Of a stretch of DNA of 64,000 bases, positions 53,133 through 62,598 are shown piece after piece. The translations under genes were made by a program, and so were the position numbers. Position 1 is the first letter of the stretch, and every line of letters starts with the position of its first letter. Below the pieces are notes generated by a model. It did not search any database, had not been told where the DNA came from, and saw only the letters and a program-made list of their open reading frames with translations. This stretch comes from Pseudoduganella danionis (GTDB lineage Bacteria; Pseudomonadota; Gammaproteobacteria; Burkholderiales; Burkholderiaceae_D): the NCBI RefSeq assembly GCF_009720775.1, contig NZ_WNKW01000001.1, forward strand, positions 1,674,001 through 1,738,000, given 5' to 3'.

Positions 53133-54848
53133 TCAGGCCTGATGGGTGGCGGAGGCCTGCAATTCTTCCAGCAGGGTCTGGACATGGCGACCAGCATCGA
53201 CCTGATGGGCCGTGGCTTTATCGATCTGGCTGATGGACGCGCTGGTGTTGCGTACCGATTGCAGAATCTGGTCCAGCGCCATGCTGACCTGATCGCTGAT
53301 GCGGCCGCCTTCGCTGACGCGCAACACGTTCTGATCGATCAGGCGCGAGATGCCATGCGCTACCTGGGCCGACTTTTCGGCCAGCTTGCGCACTTCGTCG
53401 GCCACCACGGAGAAGCCCAGGCCATGCTCGCCGGCACGGGCCGCTTCTACCGCCGCATTGAAAGCCAGCAGATTGGTCTGGCTGGCGATATCGCTGATGG
53501 CGCCCACCATATCGTGCACTTCCTGCGAGGACTTCTGGATTTCATGGATGGAGGCAAGCGATTTTTCCAGCAGTGTGCGACCTTCGCGCGCCTGCTGCTC
53601 GGTGTGCTGGGCGATGCCGCTCGACTGTTCGGCGCTCATGGCGATATGGTCGATATCATCCGCTAGCGCGTGCATGATCTTGCCGATCTGCTCGACCTTG
53701 TTGCTGACGGTTTCTTCGCGCGCCACCTGCTGGGTAATGTCGGTGGCGAACTTGACCACCTTGTAGGGCTTGCCGTTCAAATCCAGTATCGGGTTGTAGC
53801 TGGCCTGCAGCCAGATGGTGGCGCCATGATTGCCGATGCGGCGGAAGCGCGCATTCTTGAACTGGCCTTCGCCCAGATCGGCCCAGAAATGACGGTATTC
53901 GGCTGACTGCACCAGCGCGGTATCGCAGAACATGCTGTGGTGGCGGCCGACGATCTGTTCCAGCGTGTAGCCGACGCAGCGCAGGAAATTGGCATTGGCA
54001 TCGAGGATGTTGCCGGACAGATCGAATTCGATCTGGGCTTGCGAGCGGTTGATGGCCGTGAGCTGGCCTGCCGCCTCATTGCTCAGGCGCTTGGCGGTAC
54101 TGATGTCGCTGGCGTATTTGACGATTTTGACGGGCTGGCCCAGCGTATCGAGGATGGGGTTGTAGCTGGCCTGTATCCAGACATCCTTGCCCTGCTTGTC
54201 GACGCGGCGGTATTCGCCGGCGAGGAATTCGCCGGCCGTCAGGCGGCGCCAGAATTCCTGATACTGGCTGCTGCCCGCATCGGCTGCCGTGCAGAACAGG
54301 CTATGGTGCTGGCCCAGTACTTCGTCGGCCGTGTAGCCCATGATGCTGAGGAAGTTGTCGTTGGCGCGTAGCAGCTTGCCCTGCAGGTCGAATTCGACCA
54401 CGGCCAGCGCTCGCTCGATCGCCGTGTTCTTGCCGTTCAGGTCGAGCTGGCTGCGGCGGCTGGCCGTGATATCGGTCATGATGACTACCGTGCCCAGCTC
54501 GCCAACGGGCAGGAACAGGGCTTTCAGCCAGTGTTCTGTCGCATCGGCGCAGGCGTGACGGAATTCGTCTTCGTAGCGCTGGCCTTGCGCCAGTTGCTGC
54601 CACAGTTCGGGCGCGTTGAAATCGCTGTGATGGATGGGGTCGAACAGGCTGCCCACATGCTGCTGTAGCGCTTGCGCTTGGGTGATGCCGAACACTTGCA
54701 GCGCGACGTCATTGATCAGCTCGACCATGCCCTTGCGGTCCAGCCGCAGGACGGGGCGGCAGGCGGCCAGCGCATCAAACAGGCTGTGGTCCAGAGAGGT
54801 GGCGGCCGCAGGCTGGGCGGCGGTGATGCGGGATAGCTGCGTAGTCAT
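53133..54848 (-). CDS. Cytoplasmic chemoreceptor with three PAS domains
   Basis: 571 residues and no membrane segment. PAS domains lie at about 20-130, 145-255 and 270-378; the second and third share FCDTA/FCTAA-type and ASYNPILD-type motifs, as in PAS-heme or FAD energy sensors. The signalling domain (380-565) has [38 protein letters not shown]. No methylation-type pentapeptide tail is seen. It likely senses redox or oxygen state inside the cell and feeds the adjacent triple CheW-domain protein. Confidence 0.92.
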   Translation of the reverse strand: MTTQLSRITAAQPAAATSLDHSLFDALAACRPVLRLDRKGMVELINDVALQVFGITQAQALQQHVGSLFDPIHHSDFNAPELWQQLAQGQRYEDEFRHACADATEHWLKALFLPVGELGTVVIMTDITASRRSQLDLNGKNTAIERALAVVEFDLQGKLLRANDNFLSIMGYTADEVLGQHHSLFCTAADAGSSQYQEFWRRLTAGEFLAGEYRRVDKQGKDVWIQASYNPILDTLGQPVKIVKYASDISTAKRLSNEAAGQLTAINRSQAQIEFDLSGNILDANANFLRCVGYTLEQIVGRHHSMFCDTALVQSAEYRHFWADLGEGQFKNARFRRIGNHGATIWLQASYNPILDLNGKPYKVVKFATDITQQVAREETVSNKVEQIGKIMHALADDIDHIAMSAEQSSGIAQHTEQQAREGRTLLEKSLASIHEIQKSSQEVHDMVGAISDIASQTNLLAFNAAVEAARAGEHGLGFSVVADEVRKLAEKSAQVAHGISRLIDQNVLRVSEGGRISDQVSMALDQILQSVRNTSASISQIDKATAHQVDAGRHVQTLLEELQASATHQA

Positions 54849-54908
54849 GGCTGTGACTTGCTCCGGTATAAGTCAAAAGGAAATATTTAATTCCATGGAG
54901 CAAGTATA

Positions 54909-54961
54909 TGCGAATTTCGCAAAAAAAACACTTTAAATGTTTTTCTGCGCGAAATTTCGCA
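54909..54961 (-). terminator. Long AT-rich inverted repeat after the torT-like gene
   Basis: The palindrome GCGAAATTTCGC (54949-54960) and its near copy GCGAATTTCGC (54910-54920) form the outer arms. AAAAACA and TGTTTTT form an inner arm. The structure begins 13 bp after the torT-like stop and has T-runs, so it may terminate that gene. The paired palindromes could also be an operator for the chemoreceptor gene. Confidence 0.55.
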
Positions 54962-54973
54962 TTTTCCGCCGAG

Positions 54974-56125
54974 CTAGCTCTTGTTCGGATCGTATTTGAG
55001 CTGCAGCTTGTAGTTTTCCGGCGCAATTGAGCTATCAAACGGATAGCGACTGAAGTTCTGCTGGTCGACCATGCCGAGCTGGATCAGCAGCGTATGGGGC
55101 AAACGGGTCTGGCGTTTTTCCAGCACATTCACGGCGGCATTGATGGCTACGCGGGCCTGGCTGACGGCGCGCGTATCGGCGGCGGCAGCAATATCGCCCA
55201 GACGTATGGCTTCAGCGATCTCGTTGGTCAGGTCGAACGCCACCAGTTTGATCTTGCCGGCCAGTCCGGCCGCTTTCAGCGGGGCGACGGCGGCCGGCGC
55301 GCAGCCGGTGCAGCCTATCAGGTAATCGATCTTGTTGCCGTAGCGGGCCAGCATCTGGCTGGCCAGTTCGGCCTGCTCGCCGGCATCGCTATCGCCATAG
55401 CGGATATCGATGATGTTGACTTCGAGGTCGGCCACCTGGGCCGCATAGCGCGTGCCATCGACTTCGCCTTTGACCCAGCCGGCGCCAAGCGGGCCGGGCA
55501 GCAGGGCCAGATTGACCGTCTTCAGGCCGCGCTTGCGCGCATCATCAAGCACCCAGCGGGTGGCCTGGCGCCCCATTTCACGCAGCGAGGTGGTGATCTT
55601 GATAGTCAGGTCGTCGCTGCGGCTATCATTGGCCAGTTCGAATACGGGAATGCCGGCGGCGCGCGCTTTGGCGATCGAGGCATTATTGGCCGTCATGCCT
55701 ATCGGCGAAACGACGATGGCATCGTAATGGGCGGCGATCGCTTCATCCATCAACTGCAGCTGGCCGGCCAGATCGTCATAGCCGGTGGCCGGCAGGATAT
55801 CGATGGCAACGCCGAGCCGGCGCGCTTCGCTGATCAGGGCCGAGCTGCAAGCCACCCAGTAGGGGTCTTTGACATGCGGGAACAGGAAGGCGATGCGCCA
55901 GACTTTGCTGGCCTTGGCCGCCATGGGAAACACGGTACGTTCCACTTTGCCGCTGGCCAGCGCATCGTCGGCCGTGCCGTTGGGCTGCACCGGTGCATAG
56001 ATGGCATCGACGGGTATCGGGCTGTAACGGGGCGGGGCGGGTATTGCCGCAGGTTGAGCGGCCAGGCTGTGCGCTGCGCAGCAGAGCGTCAGGCAAAACA
56101 GCGACAATATGCGGATTCTGGGCAT
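54974..56125 (-). CDS. TorT-like periplasmic sensor/binding protein
   Basis: 383 residues. Signal peptide 1-23 (FCLTLCCAAHSLAAQP). The rest is a LacI/RbsB-type periplasmic binding fold in two lobes: VWRIAFLFPHVKDPYWVACSSAL, DAIVVSPIGMTANNASIAKARAAGIPVFEL, and IDYLIGCTGCAPAAVAPLKAAGLAGKIKLVAFDL. This pattern matches TorT, which detects TMAO for the TorS kinase. The tor two-component and reductase genes are not here. Expression with the chemoreceptor suggests a sensory partner role. Confidence 0.82.
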   Translation of the reverse strand: MPRIRILSLFCLTLCCAAHSLAAQPAAIPAPPRYSPIPVDAIYAPVQPNGTADDALASGKVERTVFPMAAKASKVWRIAFLFPHVKDPYWVACSSALISEARRLGVAIDILPATGYDDLAGQLQLMDEAIAAHYDAIVVSPIGMTANNASIAKARAAGIPVFELANDSRSDDLTIKITTSLREMGRQATRWVLDDARKRGLKTVNLALLPGPLGAGWVKGEVDGTRYAAQVADLEVNIIDIRYGDSDAGEQAELASQMLARYGNKIDYLIGCTGCAPAAVAPLKAAGLAGKIKLVAFDLTNEIAEAIRLGDIAAAADTRAVSQARVAINAAVNVLEKRQTRLPHTLLIQLGMVDQQNFSRYPFDSSIAPENYKLQLKYDPNKS

Positions 56126-56248
56126 GTTGCGGTCTCAATAAGGCAGCCCCGGAACGAGGGCGTTGTGGCTTATTTTACCTGCAAGTAGTGCCGCAAATGT
56201 AAACAAAAGTTTCATCTGAGCAGTTTTTTGCATTCCTGCTCCAGTGTG

Positions 56249-56286
56249 TTGCGCAAGCCACGCCGGCCGCACCGGGCCGGGCGCAA
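56249..56286. repeat. GC-rich inverted repeat
   Basis: TTGCGC...GCGCAA encloses CCGGCC...GGCCGG. It lies after the stop of the 56305-56625 gene. It has no T-run, so any terminator role is uncertain. Confidence 0.4.
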
Positions 56287-56304
56287 GCTCGCTTATTTCA
56301 AGTC

Positions 56305-56625
56305 TCAGGCAGGCTGCTGGTTGGCTTCTTCAGGCAGCACCGGCAGTTCGTCCAGGCCGGTCCACGAGGCCGTGGCGACTTCCGTCACGAGGATTTTGAC
56401 GCCGCCGCTCTGGATTTCATCGGCGATGCGGAAGATAGCGTCACGCACTTCATTGATGGCTTCTTTGCCGTGATAGACGTAGTTACCCGCTGGCAGTACA
56501 TAGCCGCGGCCATCTTCGGCCTTGATGCCGCTGCCCACTTGATATTTGCGCAGTTCATCGGTCAGGCGCTCGAGGGTATCGGCGGCTGGCTGGGCATACG
56601 AAACGTGAATGATGTAATTAACCAT
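56305..56625 (-). CDS. Small protein of unknown function
   Basis: 106 residues. It begins MVNYIIHVSYAQPAADTLERL and has a VGSGIKAEDGRGYVLPAGNYVYHGKEAINEVRDAIFRIADEIQSGGVKILV body, which looks like a compact alpha/beta domain. No catalytic motif. It is divergent from the ParB-like gene with 165 bp between the starts. Confidence 0.55.
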   Translation of the reverse strand: MVNYIIHVSYAQPAADTLERLTDELRKYQVGSGIKAEDGRGYVLPAGNYVYHGKEAINEVRDAIFRIADEIQSGGVKILVTEVATASWTGLDELPVLPEEANQQPA

Positions 56626-56790
56626 AGTAGAACCTTAATTGAGGAACGAGCATGATGCGCCAAGGTTTTTACAATTGCAACCCATGGGACGGGACGATGG
56701 TGTAGCATGCGGGTCGGTCCGGGCGCGTGTTGGCGCCCGGTCCGGCGGCGCTTCCATGCCGCACAGAGTCAGGAAGTCAGGAGTCAGAAC

Positions 56791-57642
56791 ATGCAAATCA
56801 AGATTAACGAAACCCTGCGCGGCTATATCGAACCGCTCACGCAGGCTGAATTTACGGCACTCGAGCAGAGCATCCTGCAGGAAGGCTGCCGCGACGCGCT
56901 GGTGCTGTGGCAGGACGTGCTGGTGGACGGGCATAACCGCTACCAGATCTGCCAGCAGCACGGCATCCCGTTCAAGGTCACGGAAAACACCAGTTTCCGC
57001 AATCTGGAAGATGTCAAACTGTGGATGATCGACAACAATCTGGGGCGCCGCAGCATCTCCGACTACCAGCGCGGGGTGCTGGCGCTGCGCAAAAAAGAGA
57101 TCATGGCGGCCCGTGCGGCCGAGCTGGTGGCGCAGGCGGCGGCCGAAGATGCGGCCATCGCGCCGCCGGAAGGCGATGCGGGCAAGCGGGTGGCGGCCAT
57201 GCCGCTGACCTCGCGCGAGGATATCGCCCGTGCGGCCAGACTGAGCAGCGCCACCATAGGTCAGATTGAAAAAATCCAGAAGACGGCCACGCCGGAACTG
57301 GTGGAGGCGGTGCGCTCCGGCACGATCTCCATCAATGCGGCAGCCACGGTGGCATCGCTGCCGGAAGCGGAGCAGTTGGCGGCCGTGGCTGGCGGCAAAA
57401 AGGAATTGCAGAAAGCCGCCAAGGAAGTGCGCGAACTGCGTGCGGCGGCCCGTCCGCCCAAAGAACCCAAGGAAGGGCGCGACGGCATTGCTGCAGCGGG
57501 CGAGGGCGCTTATGGCCGGCCGGCCACGGAAGTAGACGAGCTGCGCGCCGAGAATGCCGTGCTGCGCGAGAAGAATGCGGCCTTGCGCGAGGAAATTACG
57601 GCGCTGCAGAAGCGGCTGTCGGAGCTGATGGGCGCGAGCTGA
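56791..57642 (+). CDS. ParB/sulfiredoxin-like nuclease-domain protein with coiled-coil end
   Basis: 283 residues from ATG 56791, which is preceded by CAGGAG. The N-terminal region (EPLTQAEFTALEQSILQEGCRDALVLWQDVLVDGHNRYQICQQHGI) is the ParB-type domain. A helix-turn-helix-like middle (REDIARAARLSSATIGQIEKIQKTATPELVEAVRSGTISINAAA) and a coiled coil end (ELRAENAVLREKNAALREEITAL) follow. No ParA partner is adjacent. It resembles plasmid-type or phage-type replication/partition proteins now orphaned in the chromosome. Function in the host unknown. Confidence 0.75.
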   Translation: MQIKINETLRGYIEPLTQAEFTALEQSILQEGCRDALVLWQDVLVDGHNRYQICQQHGIPFKVTENTSFRNLEDVKLWMIDNNLGRRSISDYQRGVLALRKKEIMAARAAELVAQAAAEDAAIAPPEGDAGKRVAAMPLTSREDIARAARLSSATIGQIEKIQKTATPELVEAVRSGTISINAAATVASLPEAEQLAAVAGGKKELQKAAKEVRELRAAARPPKEPKEGRDGIAAAGEGAYGRPATEVDELRAENAVLREKNAALREEITALQKRLSELMGAS

Positions 57643-57709
57643 TCCGGCCAGCGGCTACGCTGCCGGCTGGGCATGGTATGGTTTAAACGGTTTTTACAGG
57701 AGTGGCCGC

Positions 57710-59902
57710 ATGGGCTTAGGTCGTACGCTTGTTTCTCTGCTGTGTGCTGCGGCATGTGGCGATGTGCTGGCTGGCGCGCCGGCTGCTCTGGCTGCAACAG
57801 CGCAGCGCGTGACCATTTTGCGCGATACCTGGGGCATTCCCCATGTGTACGGCAAGACGGATGCGGATGCCGTGTTCGGCCTGATGTATGCACAGGCCGA
57901 AGACGATTTCAAGCGCGTCGAACGCAATTACATCAATGCCATGGGACGGCTGGCCGAAGTGGAGGGCGAAGCAGAACTGTACCGTGATCTGCGCATGAAG
58001 CTGTTCATCACGCCGCAACAGCTCAAGGCCGAATACCGCCGTAGTCCCGCCTGGCTCAAGCAGCTGATGGTGGCGTTTGCCGATGGCCTGAACTACTATC
58101 TGGCCACCCATCCGGAAGTCAAGCCTGCCCTGATTACCCATTTCGAACCGTGGATGGCGCTCAGCTTTAGCGAAGGCAGCATAGGCGGCGATATCGAAAC
58201 GGTCGATCTGAAACAGCTGGAAGCGCTGTACCGCGATGGCGCCCGTCTGCCCGAGCCTAAATCGCAGCCGGTGGCGCTGGCCGCGCTGTACCGGCCCGGC
58301 GAGCGTGAGCCGGGCGGCTCCAACGGTTTTGCCATAGCGCCCCAGCTCACGCGCAATGGCTATCCGCTGCTGCTGATCAATCCCCACACCTCGTTCTATT
58401 TCCGCCCCGAAGTGCAGGTCAGCAGCGAGCAGGGCCTGCATGCCTATGGTGCGGTGACCTGGGGCCAGTTCTTTGTCTACCAGGGTTTTAACGACAGGCT
58501 GGGCTGGATGCATACTTCAGGCGGCGGCGATGCCATCGACGAATATCTGGAAACTGTGCGCGCGCAGAACGGCAAGTTCTACTACCGTTATGGCCAGCAG
58601 TGGCGCGCCCTGAAGCCGGTGGATATCCGCCTGCCATATAAAACGCCGCAAGGCATGGCCAGCAAGCTGGTGCGCGTGTATTACAGCCATCACGGCCCGA
58701 TCGTGCGCGCGCTCGATGGCAAATGGGTGGCGGTGCGCATGATGAACCAGCCCCGCCAGGCCCTGACCCAGTCGTATATCCGCACCAAGGCGCGCAATTA
58801 CCGCGAGTTCTACCGCGCCATGGAGTTGCGCAGCAATTCCTCCAACAATACCGTGTACGCCGACGTGGATGGCAATATCGCCTATTTCCACGGCAATTTC
58901 ATACCGCGCCGCGATCCGCGTTTCGACTGGAAGCATCCGGTCGATGGCAGCAATCCGGCCACGGAATGGCAGGGCTTGCACAAGGTCAGCGAGACCATCC
59001 AGCTGTTCAATCCGCGCACGGGCTGGATCCAGAACACCAATAACTGGCCTTACACGGCAGCCGGTGCGGCCAGTCCCAAGGCCAGCGACTATCCGGCCTA
59101 TATGTCGCTGCAAGGTGAAAATGCGCGCGGCATCCATGCCTTGCGCGTGCTGCAGGACCAGCGCGATTTCACGCTCGATAGCCTGATTGCCGCCGCCTAC
59201 GATACGCTGCTGCCGGCCTTCGAGCCGCTGCTGCCGCAGCTGTTCGCGGCCTACGACGGGCTGGCCGAGGATGCGCCGCAGAAGGCGGCACTGGCACAGC
59301 AGATCGCCGCGCTGCGCAGCTGGAATCTGCGGTATGCGCTCGATTCCGTACCGACCTCGCTGGCCATCTTCTGGATGCAGGAACTCAGCAACAGCTATGC
59401 TGCCAGTGCGCGCACGCTGGAAATGCCGCTGCTTGACTATGTGGAACAGCGGCTCACGCCGGCCCAGCGGCTGGCAGCGCTGGAACAGGCCAGCGCCAAG
59501 CTGACGGCCGATTTCGGCCAGTGGCAGACGCCGTGGGGCGAGATTAACCGCTTCCAGCGCCTGTCCGACGATCTGGTGCAGCAGTTCGATGATAACCAGC
59601 CCAGCTTGCCTGTGCCGTTTGCTTCGGCCAACTGGGGTTCGCTGGCCGCCTACGGCATGACCAGCAAGAGCAAGACGCGGCGCATTTATGGCGAGCGCGG
59701 CAACAGCTTTGTGGCGGTGGTGGAGTTCGGGCCGCAGATCCGCGCGCGTAGCGTGCTGGCCGGCGGCCAGAGCGGTAATCCGGCCTCACCGCATTTCAAC
59801 GATCAGGCCGGCATGTATGCGCGTGGTGAATTTAAAGAGATATGGATATCTCGAAAGGACGTCGAAGCGCATCTCGAGAAGCGCTATCATCCGGGCGAGT
59901 AA
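57710..59902 (+). CDS. Penicillin acylase/N-acyl-homoserine-lactone acylase family protein
   Basis: 730 residues. Signal peptide 1-29. The Ntn-hydrolase nucleophile is S204 in EPGGSNGFAI, where the chain is normally cleaved into alpha and beta subunits. The alpha-subunit motif RDTWGIPHVYGKT and the later YADVDGNIAYF and WIQNTNNWP segments match the aculeacin/PvdQ group. The substrate could be a homoserine lactone or another acylated compound. The last 71 bp overlap the convergent HNH-like gene. Confidence 0.9.
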   Translation: MGLGRTLVSLLCAAACGDVLAGAPAALAATAQRVTILRDTWGIPHVYGKTDADAVFGLMYAQAEDDFKRVERNYINAMGRLAEVEGEAELYRDLRMKLFITPQQLKAEYRRSPAWLKQLMVAFADGLNYYLATHPEVKPALITHFEPWMALSFSEGSIGGDIETVDLKQLEALYRDGARLPEPKSQPVALAALYRPGEREPGGSNGFAIAPQLTRNGYPLLLINPHTSFYFRPEVQVSSEQGLHAYGAVTWGQFFVYQGFNDRLGWMHTSGGGDAIDEYLETVRAQNGKFYYRYGQQWRALKPVDIRLPYKTPQGMASKLVRVYYSHHGPIVRALDGKWVAVRMMNQPRQALTQSYIRTKARNYREFYRAMELRSNSSNNTVYADVDGNIAYFHGNFIPRRDPRFDWKHPVDGSNPATEWQGLHKVSETIQLFNPRTGWIQNTNNWPYTAAGAASPKASDYPAYMSLQGENARGIHALRVLQDQRDFTLDSLIAAAYDTLLPAFEPLLPQLFAAYDGLAEDAPQKAALAQQIAALRSWNLRYALDSVPTSLAIFWMQELSNSYAASARTLEMPLLDYVEQRLTPAQRLAALEQASAKLTADFGQWQTPWGEINRFQRLSDDLVQQFDDNQPSLPVPFASANWGSLAAYGMTSKSKTRRIYGERGNSFVAVVEFGPQIRARSVLAGGQSGNPASPHFNDQAGMYARGEFKEIWISRKDVEAHLEKRYHPGE

Positions 59903-60272
59903 GTTCTTGCGGCGCGGCTTCCACCGCGGGGGCCTTGATCCAGACCAGATTGCTGACCTTGTTGTTACGCGGATTGCCGTCGCGGTGGCGCACATGGCTG
60001 TGGCCGGCAGGGTTGGGCAGATGGGCTTCGGCCACCAGATGATGGACCAGGAATTCGCCCGTGCGCTTGCCATTGCGTAGCTTGACCTGCAAGCCATGCG
60101 GCGTGACTTTGGGGCGCACTGCATGGATTTTGCGGCGGCCAGCGGCCAGTACGCGGCCATCTTTGGAGACTTTATAGAAATCGCTGCCTTGCACGGGCTT
60201 GGCCGCAGCCACGCCTATCGAATACACCGTTGCAATGGCCAATACGCCGATCAGAATAATAAACAGTTCCAT
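59832..60272 (-). CDS. Membrane-anchored HNH-like protein
   Basis: 146 residues. A single N-terminal hydrophobic segment (about 3-22, FIILIGVLAIATVYSIGVAA). The body holds a phage-type HNH domain: FLVHHLVAEAHLPNPAGHSHVRHRDGNPRNNKVSNLVW. A nuclease tethered to the membrane would be unusual; it may not be active or may act on incoming DNA. Its 3' end overlaps the acylase gene in the opposite strand by 71 bp. Confidence 0.7.
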   Translation of the reverse strand: MELFIILIGVLAIATVYSIGVAAAKPVQGSDFYKVSKDGRVLAAGRRKIHAVRPKVTPHGLQVKLRNGKRTGEFLVHHLVAEAHLPNPAGHSHVRHRDGNPRNNKVSNLVWIKAPAVEAAPQELTRPDDSASRDALRRPFEISISL

Positions 60273-60438
60273 GGTGTGAGAGCCAGAGTAAGAGTCGAGT
60301 AAAAAGTGGGTCTGTCCGGGTCGGGAGATCCGGACGGAATTCCCGATAGCGAGATGTTAACACTGGCACAGCTTGCTGCGTAGCGCGAATAAGCGGCTGA
60401 ACTACCCCTATATTTGCGCTTGACGGCGGGGCGCAGTT

Positions 60439-60444
60439 TATAAT
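60439..60444 (+). promoter_or_regulatory. Likely -10 box of the tdk promoter
   Basis: TATAAT lies 59 bp before the tdk start codon. TTGACG (60420-60425) is only 13 bp upstream and TTGCGC (60414-60419) 19 bp; neither has ideal spacing. The upstream 60300-60360 holds short inverted repeats (GTCCGG/CCGGAC). Confidence 0.45.
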
Positions 60445-60502
60445 CCGTGCAGACCGATAGCGCACGGCATAGGCGCACTAACCCGAACGACAGAAGGCTG
60501 CA

Positions 60503-61063
60503 GTGGCAAAACTCTATTTCCGCTACTCTGCGATGAACGCAGGTAAATCCACCGCCATGCTACAGGTGGCACACAATTACGAAGAACAGGGCCAGACCGT
60601 GCGTCTGTTCACGGCCGCCATCGATAACCGCTACGGCGTGGGCTATGTGACTTCGCGCCTGGGCCCGCAGCGTGAGACGGAAGTGTTCGACGCTGATACC
60701 AATTTCCTCGAGCGCATAGACCAGAAGATCGCCTGCCTGCTGATCGACGAAGCCCAGTTCCTGACTACGGCACAAGTGCAGCAGTTGCACCAGCTCGCGC
60801 AGGTGCGCGGCATCCCCGTGATCACCTATGGCCTGCGCACGGATTTTCGTGGTGAACCTTTCCCCGGCTCGGCCTATCTGCTGGCACTGGCCGACGATAT
60901 CGAAGAACTCAAGAATATCTGCACCTGCGGCAAGAAAGCCACCATGAATATCCGCGTGGACGAGCAGGGCAAGCGCATCAAGGATGGCGAGCAGATCAGC
61001 ATCGGCGGCAATGAAAGCTACCGTCAGGCCTGTGGCCGCTGCTTCTATTCCGAACTGGGCTAA
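60503..61063 (+). CDS. tdk: Thymidine kinase
   Basis: 186 residues starting at GTG 60503. P-loop SAMNAGKSTAML, the CLLIDEAQFL Walker B segment, YGLRTDFRGEPFPGS (lasso and substrate loop) and the zinc set CTCG with CGRC are all present. Makes dTMP from thymidine in the salvage pathway. Fully typical of the type II bacterial enzyme. Confidence 0.97.
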   Translation: MAKLYFRYSAMNAGKSTAMLQVAHNYEEQGQTVRLFTAAIDNRYGVGYVTSRLGPQRETEVFDADTNFLERIDQKIACLLIDEAQFLTTAQVQQLHQLAQVRGIPVITYGLRTDFRGEPFPGSAYLLALADDIEELKNICTCGKKATMNIRVDEQGKRIKDGEQISIGGNESYRQACGRCFYSELG

Positions 61064-61074
61064 CGTCTGCGCCC

Positions 61075-61593
61075 ATGCCTGAGCTGAGCACGCTGTCGCC
61101 TGCAGTCTTGGCGTCCGGCTTGCTGGTGCTGGGCTGGCTGGCCCTGCTGCGCTGGCTGCGCCACAGCCTGTATCTGCTGGCGCTGCTGAGTTTCTGTGCC
61201 ACCGTGCTGCACGAAGCCTGCCACTGGCTGGTGGGCCTGCTGCTGCATGCGCGTCCCATCGCGGTGGCGCTGTGGCCACGCCGGCAGGGGCAGCGCTGGA
61301 TCATGGGCGCGGTCAGCTTCCGCAACCTGCATCTGGCAAACGCTGCGCCGGTCGCACTGGCACCACTGGCGCTGTTTCCGCTGGGCTGGCTGCTGGCGCG
61401 CCACTGGCTGCTGCCGGCCTATGCTGCCGGCCATTACGGCAGTTGGACTATGGCCGGCTATGTGGTGGCCTGCTGCGTGGTTGGCGGCCTGCCGTCGGTA
61501 GTCGATGTGCGCGTTGGCGCTCTGTCCGCGCTGCTGTATGTGCTGCTGGGTGTGGGCCTGTGGCAACTGGCCGTGTATGCGGGCCTGTTGTAG
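61075..61593 (+). CDS. Membrane protein with an HEXXH motif
   Basis: 172 residues, five or so hydrophobic segments. H46-E47-A-C-H50 sits in TVLHEACHWLVG at the end of the second segment, the arrangement seen in membrane zinc metalloproteases of the site-2 protease type. A second metal ligand is not certain. It lies 11 bp after tdk, so it may share its transcript. Confidence 0.6.
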   Translation: MPELSTLSPAVLASGLLVLGWLALLRWLRHSLYLLALLSFCATVLHEACHWLVGLLLHARPIAVALWPRRQGQRWIMGAVSFRNLHLANAAPVALAPLALFPLGWLLARHWLLPAYAAGHYGSWTMAGYVVACCVVGGLPSVVDVRVGALSALLYVLLGVGLWQLAVYAGLL

Positions 61594-61672
61594 CGGCTTG
61601 ACTATTTGCTAGCGTAGCGGGCGCGCCACTTCGGATGAAGTACAAGCGGCTTTATCAGTTATCATTGCTTGC

Positions 61673-62593
61673 ATGGAGATACCTATCCAATTCTGCCGGA
61701 TGGTCTTGCTGCTGGCCAGTGTGCTGACCGGCGGGCTGGCTTGTGGCAGCGCGCAGGCGCAGGCTGCTGAGCCCGGCCAGCCCACAGTCATCTGGCTGAG
61801 TTCGTACTTTGCGCCCGTGAATGTGCCGGTCGAGGGCAAGCCCGGCGACGGTATTGCCGACCGGATTACCGAATATGTGGTGGCGCACTGGACGCAAGCC
61901 CAGCACCAGTTCGTGCGCGCCAATCCCACCCGTATCTGGCATATGCTGGGGCAGCAGGCCAGCATGTGCGATACGGCCGCGCTGCGCACGCCGGAGCGGG
62001 AAAAACTGGCGTATTTCCGCGATGTGTTCTTTTCCCCGCCACCGCAGGTGATCCTCCGGCCCGAAGCGCTGGACCGGGTGCGCCTGAACGAGCAGGGGCA
62101 GGTCGATCCCGTCGAACTGATGAACAATCCTGATCTGCGTGGCGTCATCGTCAAGCAGCGGGCCTATGGTCCGGCCGTCGATCAGGTGCTCAGGCAGCCG
62201 GGCGGACGCCTGAATGTGGAGCAACTGGCCAGCCCGAATTATGGCGCTGGCACTTTGAAAATGATCTTGCTCGGACGGGCCGATTATCTGATTGAATACG
62301 ACATCACGCTGGCCTATGCAATTACCCAGGATGCCGCATTGGCACGCCTGAAGGTGCTGCCGCTGAAGGGCGCGGAGAATTTTGTCGTGACGGGCTTTGC
62401 CTGCCCCCGCACGCCATGGGGGCTGGCGACCATACGCCGCATCGATGCCATCCTGTCCACGCCGGAAGCGGCGGCGCTGATCGTCAACACCGAGCTGGGT
62501 GCGCTGACCAGTGCCACCGTAGCCCGCTACGGCGCCCAGATCCGCGAATCCGTGCGCCGCGCCAGCGTGGTGGATGCCGAGCGTTTCCGCTAG
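61673..62593 (+). CDS. Periplasmic solute-binding-like protein (TIGR02285 type)
   Basis: 306 residues with a signal peptide (to about 30). The body resembles the family-3 solute-binding fold seen in the TIGR02285 family, with YFAPVNVP ... GDGIADRITEYVVAHW, LRGVIVKQRAYGPAVDQVL and LLGRADYLIEYDITLAYAI. No transporter genes are nearby. These proteins may sense rather than import ligands. Confidence 0.75.
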   Translation: MEIPIQFCRMVLLLASVLTGGLACGSAQAQAAEPGQPTVIWLSSYFAPVNVPVEGKPGDGIADRITEYVVAHWTQAQHQFVRANPTRIWHMLGQQASMCDTAALRTPEREKLAYFRDVFFSPPPQVILRPEALDRVRLNEQGQVDPVELMNNPDLRGVIVKQRAYGPAVDQVLRQPGGRLNVEQLASPNYGAGTLKMILLGRADYLIEYDITLAYAITQDAALARLKVLPLKGAENFVVTGFACPRTPWGLATIRRIDAILSTPEAAALIVNTELGALTSATVARYGAQIRESVRRASVVDAERFR

Positions 62594-62598
62594 CCGGT

